In this document: one piece after another, positions 54,195 to 63,600 of the stretch
Position numbering within the stretch: position 1 is the first letter of the stretch
Layout: every line of letters begins with the position of its first letter
Origin: Flectobacillus sp. BAB-3569
GTDB lineage: Bacteria; Bacteroidota; Bacteroidia; Cytophagales; Spirosomataceae
Assembly (NCBI RefSeq): GCF_002270355.1
Contig: NZ_NJFZ01000009.1
Span: 419,191-483,190, forward strand
Length of the DNA: 64,000 nucleotides
Direction of reading: 5' to 3'
Program-made: the position numbers and the translations under genes
The notes under the pieces: generated by a model
Told to the model about the DNA's origin: nothing
The model's database searches: none
The model's input: the letters and a program-made list of their open reading frames with translations, nothing else

Positions 54195-55814
54195 CTATTT
54201 ACCACAAGCCGCCATGTAGTCATTAAATAGTTTCGTGTTGGTTTCTGCGTCATTTTTGTCATATAAACCTTTCCCCACATTCTCTACAATAGTTGGACAG
54301 TCTGCGAAATAAGTTCTCAAAGTTTTACGTCTTCCCGCATAAGAAGGCAGAGAAGTATATGAGTCCTCAGTTGGACGTTTGAATGCAAAACTAGTCAAAG
54401 GGAAGTATTCTTTGTTCAAGCTCAATTTTTCAGACTTTTTAAGCTCATCAAAAATCGCATAGTGCTTGTTATTAGTCTGATTTGTTACGAAAAGACTTAA
54501 ACCTCCCGAAGCAACACGACCAATATTATATTGCTTTCCTGATGAATCTTTGAAAGTAGATAGCTTTTTCAAGTTGGTTCTCTTTGGTTTTTTCTCTCCT
54601 TCCATATAAATCCAAACAGAAGTTTTTTCTGAACCAATTTGATTCATTAATTGAGAAAAACCAGAACTACTCTGTCTAGATCTCAAATCCTCAATTTCTG
54701 GGAAGTCAAAAAATAACCTTACATTACCAGCGTAGGTATTACCGTCCTCATCAGTCACTGAAGAATTCTCTAATTCATAATATTTGAAGGCATTTGGACC
54801 AGATTGTTGAGCAGACAATACAGGTTCTGCTTGAATTGGCTCCACCTTCATCGCATCTTTATTAGCATCAATAAAGTATTTCACTAGTTTTTGAGCATCC
54901 TGAACATTACCATAGTTTTGAGCCATCCCCAAAAATGTACGGTCATATTTCTTTATTTGTGGCAAATAGGTTTCAAACTCATCCATTTTATTAATTAACA
55001 ATGAACTAATCGCCAAATTATAATTTGAAATAAAACGAACATCCTTTTGTAAATCTTCATCTTCAGGGTCTGTATATTCGGCCAAAGACTTCCAATATTT
55101 TTGTGCTTCTCCAAACATACCAGCCCAGTTCTTTCTTTCCACATCTAGCAATACCGGAAAGACTTGTGTGGATTGATTAAATTCGTCTACATTAAAGGTC
55201 GATTTTGATTTTCTGCCTTTTGTTAGGGTAAACAACTTGTAATCATTATTTGGCGTGTATAAATAGTAGCTACTAAATTCAGAGAGTAGATTACCATAAT
55301 CTCTTGAAACGATATCGTATGCAAAACTATCAAATTTGTTTTCTCTATCAGTTACATACATTTTGATAGAAGGTATGTGATAACGCGTGAAGATAGTCTT
55401 ACCTGCTTTATCCATAATTTTCAAACTTGATTGTAAACCGATATAATAGGCTGGGGCATTTTGATAAGTGGTTTGAATCAAATAATCAAGATTTCCAGAG
55501 TTCAAAAGCTCAAATCTTTCAAGCGTGTAGACGATTTTGAAATCACCACTATCTTGAAATTTCAATCCAACCAACCCACAACGCTGTGTCAATATTTCTT
55601 CATTATAAGGTAGTTTGAAAAATTGAAAAGCATCCTTGAATCCTTGATTGATATTAAGTTTGACAGAATAGCTTTTATAATCTTCAAAACTTCCATCGAT
55701 GGGAGCAATAGGGGCTCTTACTACAAATTGTTTGGGCAATGCAACAGGGGCATTTTGGGCAAACGAAAAACTAGAGGCAAGTAAAATACCTGCCACAAAA
55801 AGTAATTTTTTCAT
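54195..55814 (-). CDS. uncharacterised secreted protein
   Basis: 539 residues with a signal peptide (1-19, SFSFA-Q). I do not recognise a family. The N-terminal half is beta-rich (FVVRAPIAPIDGSFEDYKSY, FKIVYTLERFELL), the middle helical with repeat-like pairs (FISNYNLAISSLLINKMDEF, YLPQIKKYDRTFLGMAQNYG), suggesting TPR-like helices, and the C-terminus again beta-rich (YNIGRVASGGLSLFVTNQ). It follows a second secreted protein gene by about 30 bp on the same strand, so they likely act together in the envelope. Confidence 0.65.
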   Translation of the reverse strand: MKKLLFVAGILLASSFSFAQNAPVALPKQFVVRAPIAPIDGSFEDYKSYSVKLNINQGFKDAFQFFKLPYNEEILTQRCGLVGLKFQDSGDFKIVYTLERFELLNSGNLDYLIQTTYQNAPAYYIGLQSSLKIMDKAGKTIFTRYHIPSIKMYVTDRENKFDSFAYDIVSRDYGNLLSEFSSYYLYTPNNDYKLFTLTKGRKSKSTFNVDEFNQSTQVFPVLLDVERKNWAGMFGEAQKYWKSLAEYTDPEDEDLQKDVRFISNYNLAISSLLINKMDEFETYLPQIKKYDRTFLGMAQNYGNVQDAQKLVKYFIDANKDAMKVEPIQAEPVLSAQQSGPNAFKYYELENSSVTDEDGNTYAGNVRLFFDFPEIEDLRSRQSSSGFSQLMNQIGSEKTSVWIYMEGEKKPKRTNLKKLSTFKDSSGKQYNIGRVASGGLSLFVTNQTNNKHYAIFDELKKSEKLSLNKEYFPLTSFAFKRPTEDSYTSLPSYAGRRKTLRTYFADCPTIVENVGKGLYDKNDAETNTKLFNDYMAACGK

Positions 55815-55845
55815 GGTTTTGTTATGGTAGAAATATGGAGATTGT

Positions 55846-56973
55846 TTACAGTTTTGGAGATGGGTTATGACGAGTATTATATTTAGATTCGTCGAAAATA
55901 ATTTTTAATTGCTCTGCATCAAAAATCAGTATTTTGCCATCACGAGTATCATAATCATTGTCAATTAATCCTTGAGCTTCTTTGATTACTTTCTCTGGTT
56001 TGTCAAGATAATAATAGATTTTACCTAAATTATAGTAAGCAGAATAGCGCATTTTACGGCTTCCTTTGTCATTTTCCGTATATTTCTTTTTCAAAGACTC
56101 AAAATAATCAATCAGCGGTTGCAATTGTTTTTCTAGGGTCTCAGTTGACTCATTGGCTTTCATCTCCTTAAAAAGCATTCTTACCGCTTCAATAGCTTCT
56201 GATTGTGTTTTTCCTTCATCAGTTTTTGCATCCAAAATCCATAAGAAGTCTTCTTTTTTGACAGTGTAGAAACCAAAGTTTTCTACCAGAAATCCGTTGA
56301 GCTCATTGATAGAATTCTGGACATAATTACGAAGAGTCTGTTCAAACAATCGTTGTTTCAAACTATCATATTCTCTTTGAGCTGCTGCCGAGCTAGTTGA
56401 TTTTTGACCGACATAATGGACAAGCTTGGTAAATGAATAATTCTTTTCATCTCCAGATGTTTCCTCTGGCTTTTTGAATTCAGTATTTACCAAAAAACGA
56501 TTGGTGGCTTTTACCTCTTGTTTTTGTTGTGCCGATGCCAATTCTGTTTTGGTTGGCGCAAATGGTGCTTTGATTAAGGCATGTCCACGTGCAGAATAGG
56601 TGATATCAAGCCAATAATAGGTAGTAGAGCTTTTTACGTTTCCGTTATTGTCTTTTTCGGTGATAGTTTCTTTTTTGATTTCATTACCCGTAAAGGCAAA
56701 ATCTTCGAAAACTACATCAATGCCAATTGCAGGAGAGGCTTCTACTTTCGTTAATCCATCCACCTTTATGTTATCATAAATCCTGGTCTCGGGATAAACA
56801 TTAGAGATAACAGGCATTGCCTTGACATGTACACCATAAGTGCGTTTTTCGATTGGAAGATACCTTTTAGGTAACGTTTGGAATTCGACATTGAAGTACG
56901 AACGATCCAAATCAACCTTTTGAGCAAAAAGTGAATTTGCTCCAAGAAGTAGTAGGGGTAATAGTTTTTTCAT
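55846..56973 (-). CDS. uncharacterised secreted protein, upstream partner of the gene at 54195
   Basis: 375 residues from the ATG at 56973, with a signal peptide (NSLFA-Q). Not recognised. VDLDRSYFNVEFQTLPKRYL opens the mature part, followed by beta-rich sequence (IGIDVVFEDFAFTGNEI, YYWLDITYSARGHALIKAPF), a helical centre with a coiled-coil look, and a TPR-like pair near the end (SAYYNLGKIYYYLDKPEKVI). Its stop is 31 bp from the next gene. Both proteins share the plan strands then TPR-like helices, so a complex is plausible. Confidence 0.65.
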   Translation of the reverse strand: MKKLLPLLLLGANSLFAQKVDLDRSYFNVEFQTLPKRYLPIEKRTYGVHVKAMPVISNVYPETRIYDNIKVDGLTKVEASPAIGIDVVFEDFAFTGNEIKKETITEKDNNGNVKSSTTYYWLDITYSARGHALIKAPFAPTKTELASAQQKQEVKATNRFLVNTEFKKPEETSGDEKNYSFTKLVHYVGQKSTSSAAAQREYDSLKQRLFEQTLRNYVQNSINELNGFLVENFGFYTVKKEDFLWILDAKTDEGKTQSEAIEAVRMLFKEMKANESTETLEKQLQPLIDYFESLKKKYTENDKGSRKMRYSAYYNLGKIYYYLDKPEKVIKEAQGLIDNDYDTRDGKILIFDAEQLKIIFDESKYNTRHNPSPKL

Positions 56974-57631
56974 TAAAGTGTATAGATTAAATAAGAAATT
57001 ATAAGCAGAGAAAACCACTGGTACTCAGAACCTGATTTTAACCCCATTGTAAATTCATGATGTTGACTTTGCTATTAAAAAATAGCACATGCTCAAAGAC
57101 AGCACCTACTAACAAAGGAGTGATAGGCAGGGATACAGATGAACCTTAGGATACCTTGCGTAGAGGGTTGAAAACTAGTCCTTAAACCCAAAATAAATTA
57201 GATGTGAAAAGGAAAAAGAAAGGAATAGGTTTGGCGAGTTTAGTATATAGTTTAACATTATAGCAATTGATGATTTATCTGTTTCAGTTCAAGAAATGTA
57301 GTGGATCAAAATTTAAAAGCGAAATTAATATATTTTATTTTACCTTACAACATGCGATTCTTTAGTTTTGGTATTTATCTATAATTGAGTAAAAAAATAA
57401 TATAAAAGATGAAATTTGTTAATAAATAGAAAAAAGTCTCTAAAGTTGCTTTGATTATTTTTATGTAAATTGAAGCAAAAAACATGCCGTCTATACAAAA
57501 TAATTATACATGAGGATTGTCTCTAAACATTTTTGGTTGATACTAATACTATTCAGGAATACCTATAAACAATGATAAAAACTGAGTGCCAAAACCTACT
57601 TTTATTCTATAAATCATAAAACTAATTTTCT
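56974..57631. other. intergenic region before the secreted Gfo/Idh gene
   Basis: About 660 bp between divergent genes, AT-rich. No gene, repeat, terminator or full promoter consensus was recognised. Confidence 0.45.
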
Positions 57632-58726
57632 ATGAAATCATTTATTTTATTGCTTTGCATATTTCTCATCAGTGGTACTCTCATTTCTGCCAAACCTATC
57701 CGTGTAGGGGTAGCTGGTATGACTCATGACCACATCAATCAAGTGTTTGATTATATTGGCAAACAGCAGGATGTAGAAATCGTAGGGTTTGCTGAACCTA
57801 ACAAAGCTCTGGCGATGCGTTTGCTGAAAAGTCATAATCTCCCCGAAACCTTGTGGTTTCCTACTTTGGAGGCATTAATCCAACAAAAAAATCCTGAGGC
57901 TGTGTGTGCTTTTAATTCTATTTATGAGCATTTGGCTGTGGTAGAAACTTGTGCTCCTAAGGGTATCCATGTGATTGTAGAAAAACCCTTGGCAGTGAAT
58001 AATCAGCATTTGGCGTTGATGAAAGCACTTGTTGAAAAACATCAAATACATTTACTCACCAATTTTGAAACTACTTGGTATCCTTCTCATGCCAAAGTTT
58101 GGGAAATGGCTAAAAAAGATAAAAGTTTAGGTACAATCAGAAAAGTTGTTTTCAAAGATGGACATAATGGACCAATCGAGATTAGTTGCTCTAAGGAATT
58201 TACCAATTGGCTGACAGATCCTATTCAAAATGGGGGAGGCGCAATCGTTGATTTTGGCTGTTATGGTGCCAATATCATGACTTGGCTTATGGATGGACAA
58301 AAACCTATTTCTGTCACTGCGGTAACATCTCAAGAAAAAACATCTGTTTATCCAAAGGTAGATGATGAGGCTACAATTATCTTGAAATATCCAACTTGTC
58401 AAGCTGTGATTCAAGCTTCGTGGAATTGGCCTTTTGGCGTAAAAGATACCGAAGTTTACGGTACATCAGGAATCGTTATTGCCAACAAAGAAGCAAATAT
58501 GAGATACATTTATGGAGAAGGCAATAAAGCAGAAAAATGGCTTGACCTTTCCGCGCTACCCAATGAGCAATCCAATGTGTTTTCATATTTGGCGGCGGTA
58601 GTTAATGGTAAAATTAAACCTGAAAAAGATTTATCGTCTTTCGCGGTTAATAGCGTAGTGGTCGAAATTCTTTCAGCCGCCAAGGAATCAGCTAAAACAG
58701 GTAAAACTGTTTATTTCTCAAGATAA
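57632..58726 (+). CDS. secreted Gfo/Idh/MocA-family oxidoreductase
   Basis: 364 residues with a Sec signal peptide (1-20, LISA-K). The NAD(P) Rossmann fold follows: IRVGVAGMTHDHINQVF, where GAG is reduced to GVAGM, then FAEPNK, CAFNSIYEHLAVVETCAPKG and the family motif VIVEKPLAVN with the catalytic Lys. The C-terminal domain has GGGAIVDFGCYGANIMTWLM, with the His of the usual GGGxxxDxGxH replaced by Cys. These enzymes act on sugars or inositols; periplasmic versions carry a tightly bound cofactor. Substrate unknown. Confidence 0.85.
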   Translation: MKSFILLLCIFLISGTLISAKPIRVGVAGMTHDHINQVFDYIGKQQDVEIVGFAEPNKALAMRLLKSHNLPETLWFPTLEALIQQKNPEAVCAFNSIYEHLAVVETCAPKGIHVIVEKPLAVNNQHLALMKALVEKHQIHLLTNFETTWYPSHAKVWEMAKKDKSLGTIRKVVFKDGHNGPIEISCSKEFTNWLTDPIQNGGGAIVDFGCYGANIMTWLMDGQKPISVTAVTSQEKTSVYPKVDDEATIILKYPTCQAVIQASWNWPFGVKDTEVYGTSGIVIANKEANMRYIYGEGNKAEKWLDLSALPNEQSNVFSYLAAVVNGKIKPEKDLSSFAVNSVVVEILSAAKESAKTGKTVYFSR

Positions 58727-58843
58727 TTTACCTAATTTCCATTCAAAGAAACCTTTAACTGTGATAATTATAACTACTACCTTTTATGGATGAATTTGTA
58801 ACCTTCTTCTAATAAAACCCCCTTTTTTATTATCCTATATTCA

Positions 58844-58888
58844 AATCCTTGTTATTTTTGCAATATTGTTGCAAAAATAACAAGGATT
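58844..58888. promoter_or_regulatory. perfect 20-bp inverted repeat abutting a start codon
   Basis: Arms AATCCTTGTTATTTTTGCAA (58844-58863) and its exact inverse (58869-58888) enclose TATTG; the ATG of the next gene begins at 58889. The left arm contains TATTTTTG, a -7 match on the plus strand, and by symmetry the right arm has one on the minus strand. It could be an operator or a hairpin in the mRNA leader. Confidence 0.6.
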
Positions 58889-59350
58889 ATGAAATCTCTT
58901 CTAACGCTCAACTTTTTTCTAGTTTTTCTATTTACAGAAAAGCCCTTTCAAAAAAGATTAAAACAAGACTTTGATGTCCAAAAGATTACTTGGAATGATT
59001 TAAAAGATGTGCATTTCAAAAAGAAATTCAACATCGACTTAGCGATGTTTTATTTGTATCCCAATTTTGGTCCAAAGGTAACCATGCTCAATGGAAGAAC
59101 TATTGAAATCAGAGGTTATACGATTCCGATTGATAGTGAAGGAAATTTTGTAGTGTCACAGAACCCCAATTCGATGTGTTACTTTTGTGGGAAATCTGGT
59201 CCAGAATCCATGATTCAATTAAAGTTTACTAGCAAGCATCAACGATATAAGGTTGATGAAATAAGAACTTTTAAAGGTATCCTGCGACTAAATGCCAACA
59301 ATGTGCAAGAGTTGAATTATATCTTGGAAGAAGCTGAAAGCGTGGATTAG
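58889..59350 (+). CDS. DUF3299-like secreted protein
   Basis: 153 residues with a short hydrophobic N-terminus (3-17). The core matches the DUF3299 pattern: ITWNDLKDVHFKKKF, NGRTIEIRGYTIPIDSEGNF and the cysteine motif NSMCYFCGKSGPESMIQL, then a strand-rich end (GILRLNANNVQELNYILEEA). Family members are often near metal-efflux or cupredoxin genes, but the function is unknown. The start codon directly follows a 20-bp inverted repeat. Confidence 0.7.
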   Translation: MKSLLTLNFFLVFLFTEKPFQKRLKQDFDVQKITWNDLKDVHFKKKFNIDLAMFYLYPNFGPKVTMLNGRTIEIRGYTIPIDSEGNFVVSQNPNSMCYFCGKSGPESMIQLKFTSKHQRYKVDEIRTFKGILRLNANNVQELNYILEEAESVD

Positions 59351-59562
59351 GTAAAAACTATATTGAACTCTGAAAATCGGATTTTTGATTTCGGATTACT
59401 ACAACTAGAATCGTCAAAAGCCTCGAAAACTTTTGGTATTCCCTGTATCTGAAATCAAAAATCCAATTTTCTTAGCATGAAGTGAAGGGGATTAATGGGG
59501 TAAAATGTTGGTAATCAAAAAAATACGCTCAATGCTCATCACTCACAATGCAGCGCTTATTC

Positions 59563-59850
59563 TTAGCAACCTGGTTTGTCCAAAGTAAAATATGGAGATG
59601 TCCAGATAGCCACTTTATTATATGGTTTGGCATCAGACTTTACTTTGTTGTCTTGTGCTTCTTTTTTCTCGGCAGAGGCAGATTTTTTATCGTGGTCTTT
59701 GCAGTTCTCAGTTTTAGCTGATTTTGCGCAAGCCGACTTATCACATTTTGCTTTGTCGCATCTCGACTTATCACATTTTCCACCAGGGCAAGCCAAAGAT
59801 GCCGCTACAATACCAAGTGTTAAGAATCCTGAAATAATTGCTTTTTTCAT
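59563..59850 (-). CDS. small secreted protein with period-5 cysteine repeat
   Basis: 95 residues with a signal peptide (1-20). The mature N-terminus has five Cys exactly five residues apart (21, 26, 31, 36, 41), mostly as CDKxx units, plus C50 and a C-terminal Cys. A Lys/Ala/Glu-rich linker and a short end VAIWTSPYFTLDKPGC follow. Metal binding in the envelope is inferred from the Cys/Asp/His content. It is transcribed away from the two-component genes at 60053. Confidence 0.65.
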   Translation of the reverse strand: MKKAIISGFLTLGIVAASLACPGGKCDKSRCDKAKCDKSACAKSAKTENCKDHDKKSASAEKKEAQDNKVKSDAKPYNKVAIWTSPYFTLDKPGC

Positions 59851-60052
59851 GTTGAATTTGTTTAATTTAATGGAACGAATAACGCAAAATATCGAAGCAT
59901 AAAGAGGTTTATTGAGTACGATAATTTTTGCACTGTTGACCTTACAAAATTACAATCTTCTATTGGCTTCTTGCTGTCATTCAAGTGTTATTGACTTGTT
60001 ATAGAGTTGTTAAAACCATCCTCTTTAACAAGAAGCTCTTTATCTTTACTAC

Positions 60053-61294
60053 ATGAAAATTCAGCATAAAAATATCCCTTACATTCTGATTGCGTCGACT
60101 TTAGGCGTAATTGCCTTGGTGATTATCCAAATTATATGGATGCGTCACTCGTGGCGATTGTCGGAGGAGATATTTAATCAAAGGGTTACGTCAGCACTTT
60201 GTTCTACCATCAAATCTTATAAAGATGGCGCCTATTGCAATGATGGAAAATGCGCCGTAGTAGATATGTCGGGCGAAACGCTTATTTCTAATATTTCAGA
60301 ATTGCCTCATGATATTGTTAATACCAAAGATTTTCGAGAAACCTTAGATAGAAACCTAGCTAATTATCAGGTGTTTTTACCTTACCAAATTAGCCTTTCT
60401 ACCAATAGCTTCTGCGCTACTGATGTATTTCAAACGGCAATTTCTTTCAAAAACCATCATGGTAATGAGTCGTATCTAAGAGTTACTTTCCCCACAAAAG
60501 AACGCTATATTTTGGGAGGTATGACCGTTATGGTATTAGCAACCCTCTTCATTGTTGGCTTTATTACAGTTGTATTATTGATGGTCAATTGGTCTTTGAT
60601 GAAACAAAAACTGTTACTTCAAACCAATGTGGATTTTTTCAATAATATGGCACATGAGTTTCGTACTCCCCTCAGTAGCATTGGCTTAGCAGTAAATCGT
60701 TTGACTAAAAAGCATGAAGAATTACGAGAAAACCCATTTTTAGCAGTTATTAAAAGAGAAAATACTCAATTATTGCAAGAAGTTGAACGAGTATTACACC
60801 TAGCCAAAATCGAAAATGGAGAATACATTTTGGAGAAAGAAAAGCTCTCTATCGAATCCCTTATTCGTGCTTCGATAGACAGTTTGTCGATGTCTATTTC
60901 CGAAAAAAATGCACTCGTTATGTTGGAGGGTTTTAGGGAAGAAATGTGTGTGATAGGAGATAGGCAACACCTTGTGAACACCTTTCGCAATTTGATTGAA
61001 AATGCTTTGAAATACAATGAAAATACACCTGAAATTCGTATTACGGCAAAATTACAATCTCAAGATATCGTCATATCATTTGAAGATAACGGCATTGGTA
61101 TTCCTGTAAGCCAGCGAAGTTTGATATTTGAGAAATTTCAGCGAGTGCATCAAACGACCCATGCTTTCAAAGGGTTTGGACTAGGTTTGGCGTATGTCAA
61201 AAATATGCTTGAGCTCCATAAGGGCAATATTCAAGTAAAAAGCGAAGATAAAAAAGGAAGCTGTTTTGAAGTATATCTACCTTTGAGCCTGTAG
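60053..61294 (+). CDS. sensor histidine kinase (HisKA/HATPase_c)
   Basis: 413 residues. Membrane segments at about 10-30 and 153-180 enclose a periplasmic domain of 120 residues with four Cys (50, 62, 67, 121). The phospho-acceptor is His201 in NNMAHEFRTPLSSIG; the ATPase domain has NLIENALKYNENTP, DNGIGIPVS and FKGFGLGLAYV. A response regulator gene follows after 51 bp. TATCTTTA, near the -7 consensus, lies 5 nt before the ATG. The periplasmic Cys suggest a redox or metal signal, which is inference only. Confidence 0.9.
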   Translation: MKIQHKNIPYILIASTLGVIALVIIQIIWMRHSWRLSEEIFNQRVTSALCSTIKSYKDGAYCNDGKCAVVDMSGETLISNISELPHDIVNTKDFRETLDRNLANYQVFLPYQISLSTNSFCATDVFQTAISFKNHHGNESYLRVTFPTKERYILGGMTVMVLATLFIVGFITVVLLMVNWSLMKQKLLLQTNVDFFNNMAHEFRTPLSSIGLAVNRLTKKHEELRENPFLAVIKRENTQLLQEVERVLHLAKIENGEYILEKEKLSIESLIRASIDSLSMSISEKNALVMLEGFREEMCVIGDRQHLVNTFRNLIENALKYNENTPEIRITAKLQSQDIVISFEDNGIGIPVSQRSLIFEKFQRVHQTTHAFKGFGLGLAYVKNMLELHKGNIQVKSEDKKGSCFEVYLPLSL

Positions 61295-61345
61295 AATTTT
61301 CAGTATTACACAAAACTCTGAACACATTCCTGTAACCACTTATTT

Positions 61346-62044
61346 ATGAGCATTACTCCACACAAAATACTTTTGATTGAAGATGACCTGAGTATGGGTT
61401 TCCTATTGACCGAATTTTTGGAAGACCAAGGATTTGAAGTCAAGCTATGTCGAGATGGAGAAAGTGGATATAATGCGCTTAAAAGACAACAGTATGACGT
61501 TTGTTTACTTGATGTAATGATGCCCAAAATGGATGGTTTTACCTTGGCATCCCATTGTAAAGAACTTAATCCTAATATGCCTTTTTTGTTTATTACGGCT
61601 CGTTCATTAAAAGAAGATAAGCTAAAAGGTTTTGAACTAGGAGCGGAGGATTACATTACAAAACCATTTGATGAAGATGAATTGCTTTGTCGCATCAAGG
61701 TATTATTACGTCGTCAACCATCACAAGTTCAGCCATCTCAAGTACAAAAATTTTCGATTGGTACCTACGTTTTTGATTATTCCAGACAAGAATTATGTTA
61801 TCAAGATGAAACATGGCGATTGACAGAAACAGAAAGTGAGGTTTTAAAATTGCTTTGTCAGCATCAAAATCAGATTTTAAAAAGAGAAGATGCTGTAGAA
61901 AAAATTTACGGTAAAAAAGACTATTTTCTGGGTAGAAGTTTTGATGTATTTATATCAAAATTAAGAAAAATGCTACAAAACGATCCCCGAATTAGTATCG
62001 ATAATGTTTTTAAAGTAGGCTTTATATTGAATGTGCAAAGTTGA
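61346..62044 (+). CDS. OmpR/PhoB-family response regulator
   Basis: 232 residues. The receiver has the acidic pair IEDD at about 12-13, phospho-acceptor Asp56 in CLLDVMMPKMDG, Thr in FITARS and Lys in ITKPFDEDELL. After a Gln/Pro-rich linker with a small internal repeat (QPSQVQPSQVQ) comes a winged-helix DNA-binding domain (WRLTETESEVLKLLCQHQNQ and RSFDVFISKLRKML). It is the partner of the kinase directly upstream. Confidence 0.92.
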   Translation: MSITPHKILLIEDDLSMGFLLTEFLEDQGFEVKLCRDGESGYNALKRQQYDVCLLDVMMPKMDGFTLASHCKELNPNMPFLFITARSLKEDKLKGFELGAEDYITKPFDEDELLCRIKVLLRRQPSQVQPSQVQKFSIGTYVFDYSRQELCYQDETWRLTETESEVLKLLCQHQNQILKREDAVEKIYGKKDYFLGRSFDVFISKLRKMLQNDPRISIDNVFKVGFILNVQS

Positions 62045-62060
62045 AGTTTCTTAATTACAG

Positions 62061-62753
62061 CTAGTTATCCGACTTTAAGTGATTACTTAATCTCGTTGAT
62101 TTGAAATTATTTTCTTTAAGCGTATAAACAATTGTATCAATTAGGTCTTTCTTATCGTGTTCATGAAAAAATAAGGACTCTATTACCAATAATTGACTTG
62201 AATTATCTTGAGGGTTTTGTTTATAAAAGTGCTCAAAGCTTCGACTTGAATACCCATCTCCACTGCTCGCTGTCCAATGATCGCCCAGTTTATGGACTTT
62301 GTCATCCGTAGTAACACAATAAAATCTTGAGGTTTGTTGGTAATCACAAGCCTCCTTACCCCAGTTAAGCGTAAAAAATAGGTTATTATCTACCTTATTA
62401 TCCAAAGTGAAAACAAATAATTCATGGTCTCCTAAAAAAGTATCCGAGAATATCACCTTATTGTTTTTAAATACTTTCAAATAGCCAGGGTTGTCAAACC
62501 CATACTTTTCTTCGTTGTATTCCGTGTAGGCGAACTCAATTTTATATTTCTCCAAAACCACATTTTTCTTAACCAACAAACCCTTATTCTCTTCAGAACC
62601 CTCGTTCATTTCGGGCTTCATTAGTGATTTGATAGCTCTAATAGAATCTTCAAAATTTATGACCTGATTCGCGCTTTTCATATCAGTTTTGGGAGAAGAC
62701 TTTCCACACGAAAGAAGAATTAAGAGGGTAAAACTTAAATAGAGCTTTTTCAT
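62061..62753 (-). CDS. uncharacterised lipoprotein
   Basis: 230 residues with lipobox LLSC. The mature part starts with a Lys/Ser-rich linker, then a beta-rich domain (VVLEKYKIEFAYTEYNEEKY, YLKVFKNNKVIFSDTFLGDH, FFTLNWGKEACDY), ending LIDTIVYTLKENNFKS. I do not recognise the family. It converges on the OmpR-type regulator with a 16-bp gap. Confidence 0.65.
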   Translation of the reverse strand: MKKLYLSFTLLILLSCGKSSPKTDMKSANQVINFEDSIRAIKSLMKPEMNEGSEENKGLLVKKNVVLEKYKIEFAYTEYNEEKYGFDNPGYLKVFKNNKVIFSDTFLGDHELFVFTLDNKVDNNLFFTLNWGKEACDYQQTSRFYCVTTDDKVHKLGDHWTASSGDGYSSRSFEHFYKQNPQDNSSQLLVIESLFFHEHDKKDLIDTIVYTLKENNFKSTRLSNHLKSDN

Positions 62754-63018
62754 AAGTAGAAGGAATATAGAAAAATTTACGAAATACCTTACACCTTAAA
62801 TATCAACAAAAAGCATAATACTCTTGATACATGTCCCAGCTTTATTTCAATATTTTGTGTTGTATGAAGTGTAAAGCGACTGATTCTACTTATAATAAAT
62901 CTGAGCATATTCTCTATACTCAAATTTAGTTCAGTAGTGATACCTCTGTCATCACCACACAATTGGTTTTGTTAAATAAGTTTATAACTATTTAGTGTCC
63001 AGATATTTATAAAAAAAG

Positions 63019-63026
63019 TATATTTG
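63019..63026 (+). promoter_or_regulatory. candidate -7 element TATATTTG
   Basis: TATATTTG fits TAnnTTTG, 26 nt before the ATG at 63053. The upstream half (TTTA at 62991) is poorly placed. The stretch 62754-63018 shows nothing else. Confidence 0.45.
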
Positions 63027-63052
63027 TACTGACTAAACAAAAATTTTACACT

Positions 63053-63412
63053 ATGAAAAACTACCTACGCTTAGCAAGTTTACTCTTCATTTTTTCAATG
63101 AATGCTTGTACTGATGACACCTCCAATGCATTACCAACCGACACATGTTTTAAGAAAGATGCTATTGCTGAACTACCTTGGCTTAAAAGTGTGGTTACAG
63201 ACTTTCAAAAACCTAAAAGTGGTCCATTGGAAGTGGTACTTTACACTTACAAAAACCAGTACTTTATAGGTGTGATTAATCCCTTGGTTTCATCACCAGC
63301 TTCGTATATTTATAATTGCAGCGGTGAAAGTATTGGCAAACTGAACATCGGATATAACCAGTTTGTGGCAGAAGCTCGTACAATAGATGTCTTATTGAAA
63401 GGAACATATTAA
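63053..63412 (+). CDS. lipoprotein, paralogue of the gene at 44774
   Basis: 119 residues, signal ending MNAC (weak lipobox). Shared with the other copy: TCFKKDAIAELPWLK, FQKPKSGPLEVVLYTY, YFIGVIN, SSPASYIYNCSGE, GKLNI and C-terminal VLLKGTY. The two mature Cys are in the same places. It is shorter by one hairpin (the HKDSTGNYKLE part of the other copy is missing). Unknown function. Confidence 0.75.
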   Translation: MKNYLRLASLLFIFSMNACTDDTSNALPTDTCFKKDAIAELPWLKSVVTDFQKPKSGPLEVVLYTYKNQYFIGVINPLVSSPASYIYNCSGESIGKLNIGYNQFVAEARTIDVLLKGTY

Positions 63413-63427
63413 GAAAAACCCGAGTTA

Positions 63428-63449
63428 GTGCTGGTTTGGAACCTGGCAC
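63428..63449. repeat. GTGCTGGTTTGGAACCTGGCAC palindrome
   Basis: Directly after the lipoprotein gene; related to the palindromes at 45330 and 45580, which lie beside its paralogue. Confidence 0.5.
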
Positions 63450-63600
63450 TAACTATTCCAATCCTAAGTAGGAAAACGTTATTAGTTAACAGTAGGTTGG
63501 TTATTTGAAGATATTCATAATCTAAAGATTATAGTTAAATTTTGCCTCAGTCATACTATTAATTTAATCTTTCCTACTACTGATAATCAATAAATTCAAA

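Noticed and set aside
58844..58888. Rho-independent terminator
   Set aside because: No T-run follows and no plus-strand gene ends close upstream; position at the ATG fits regulation better.
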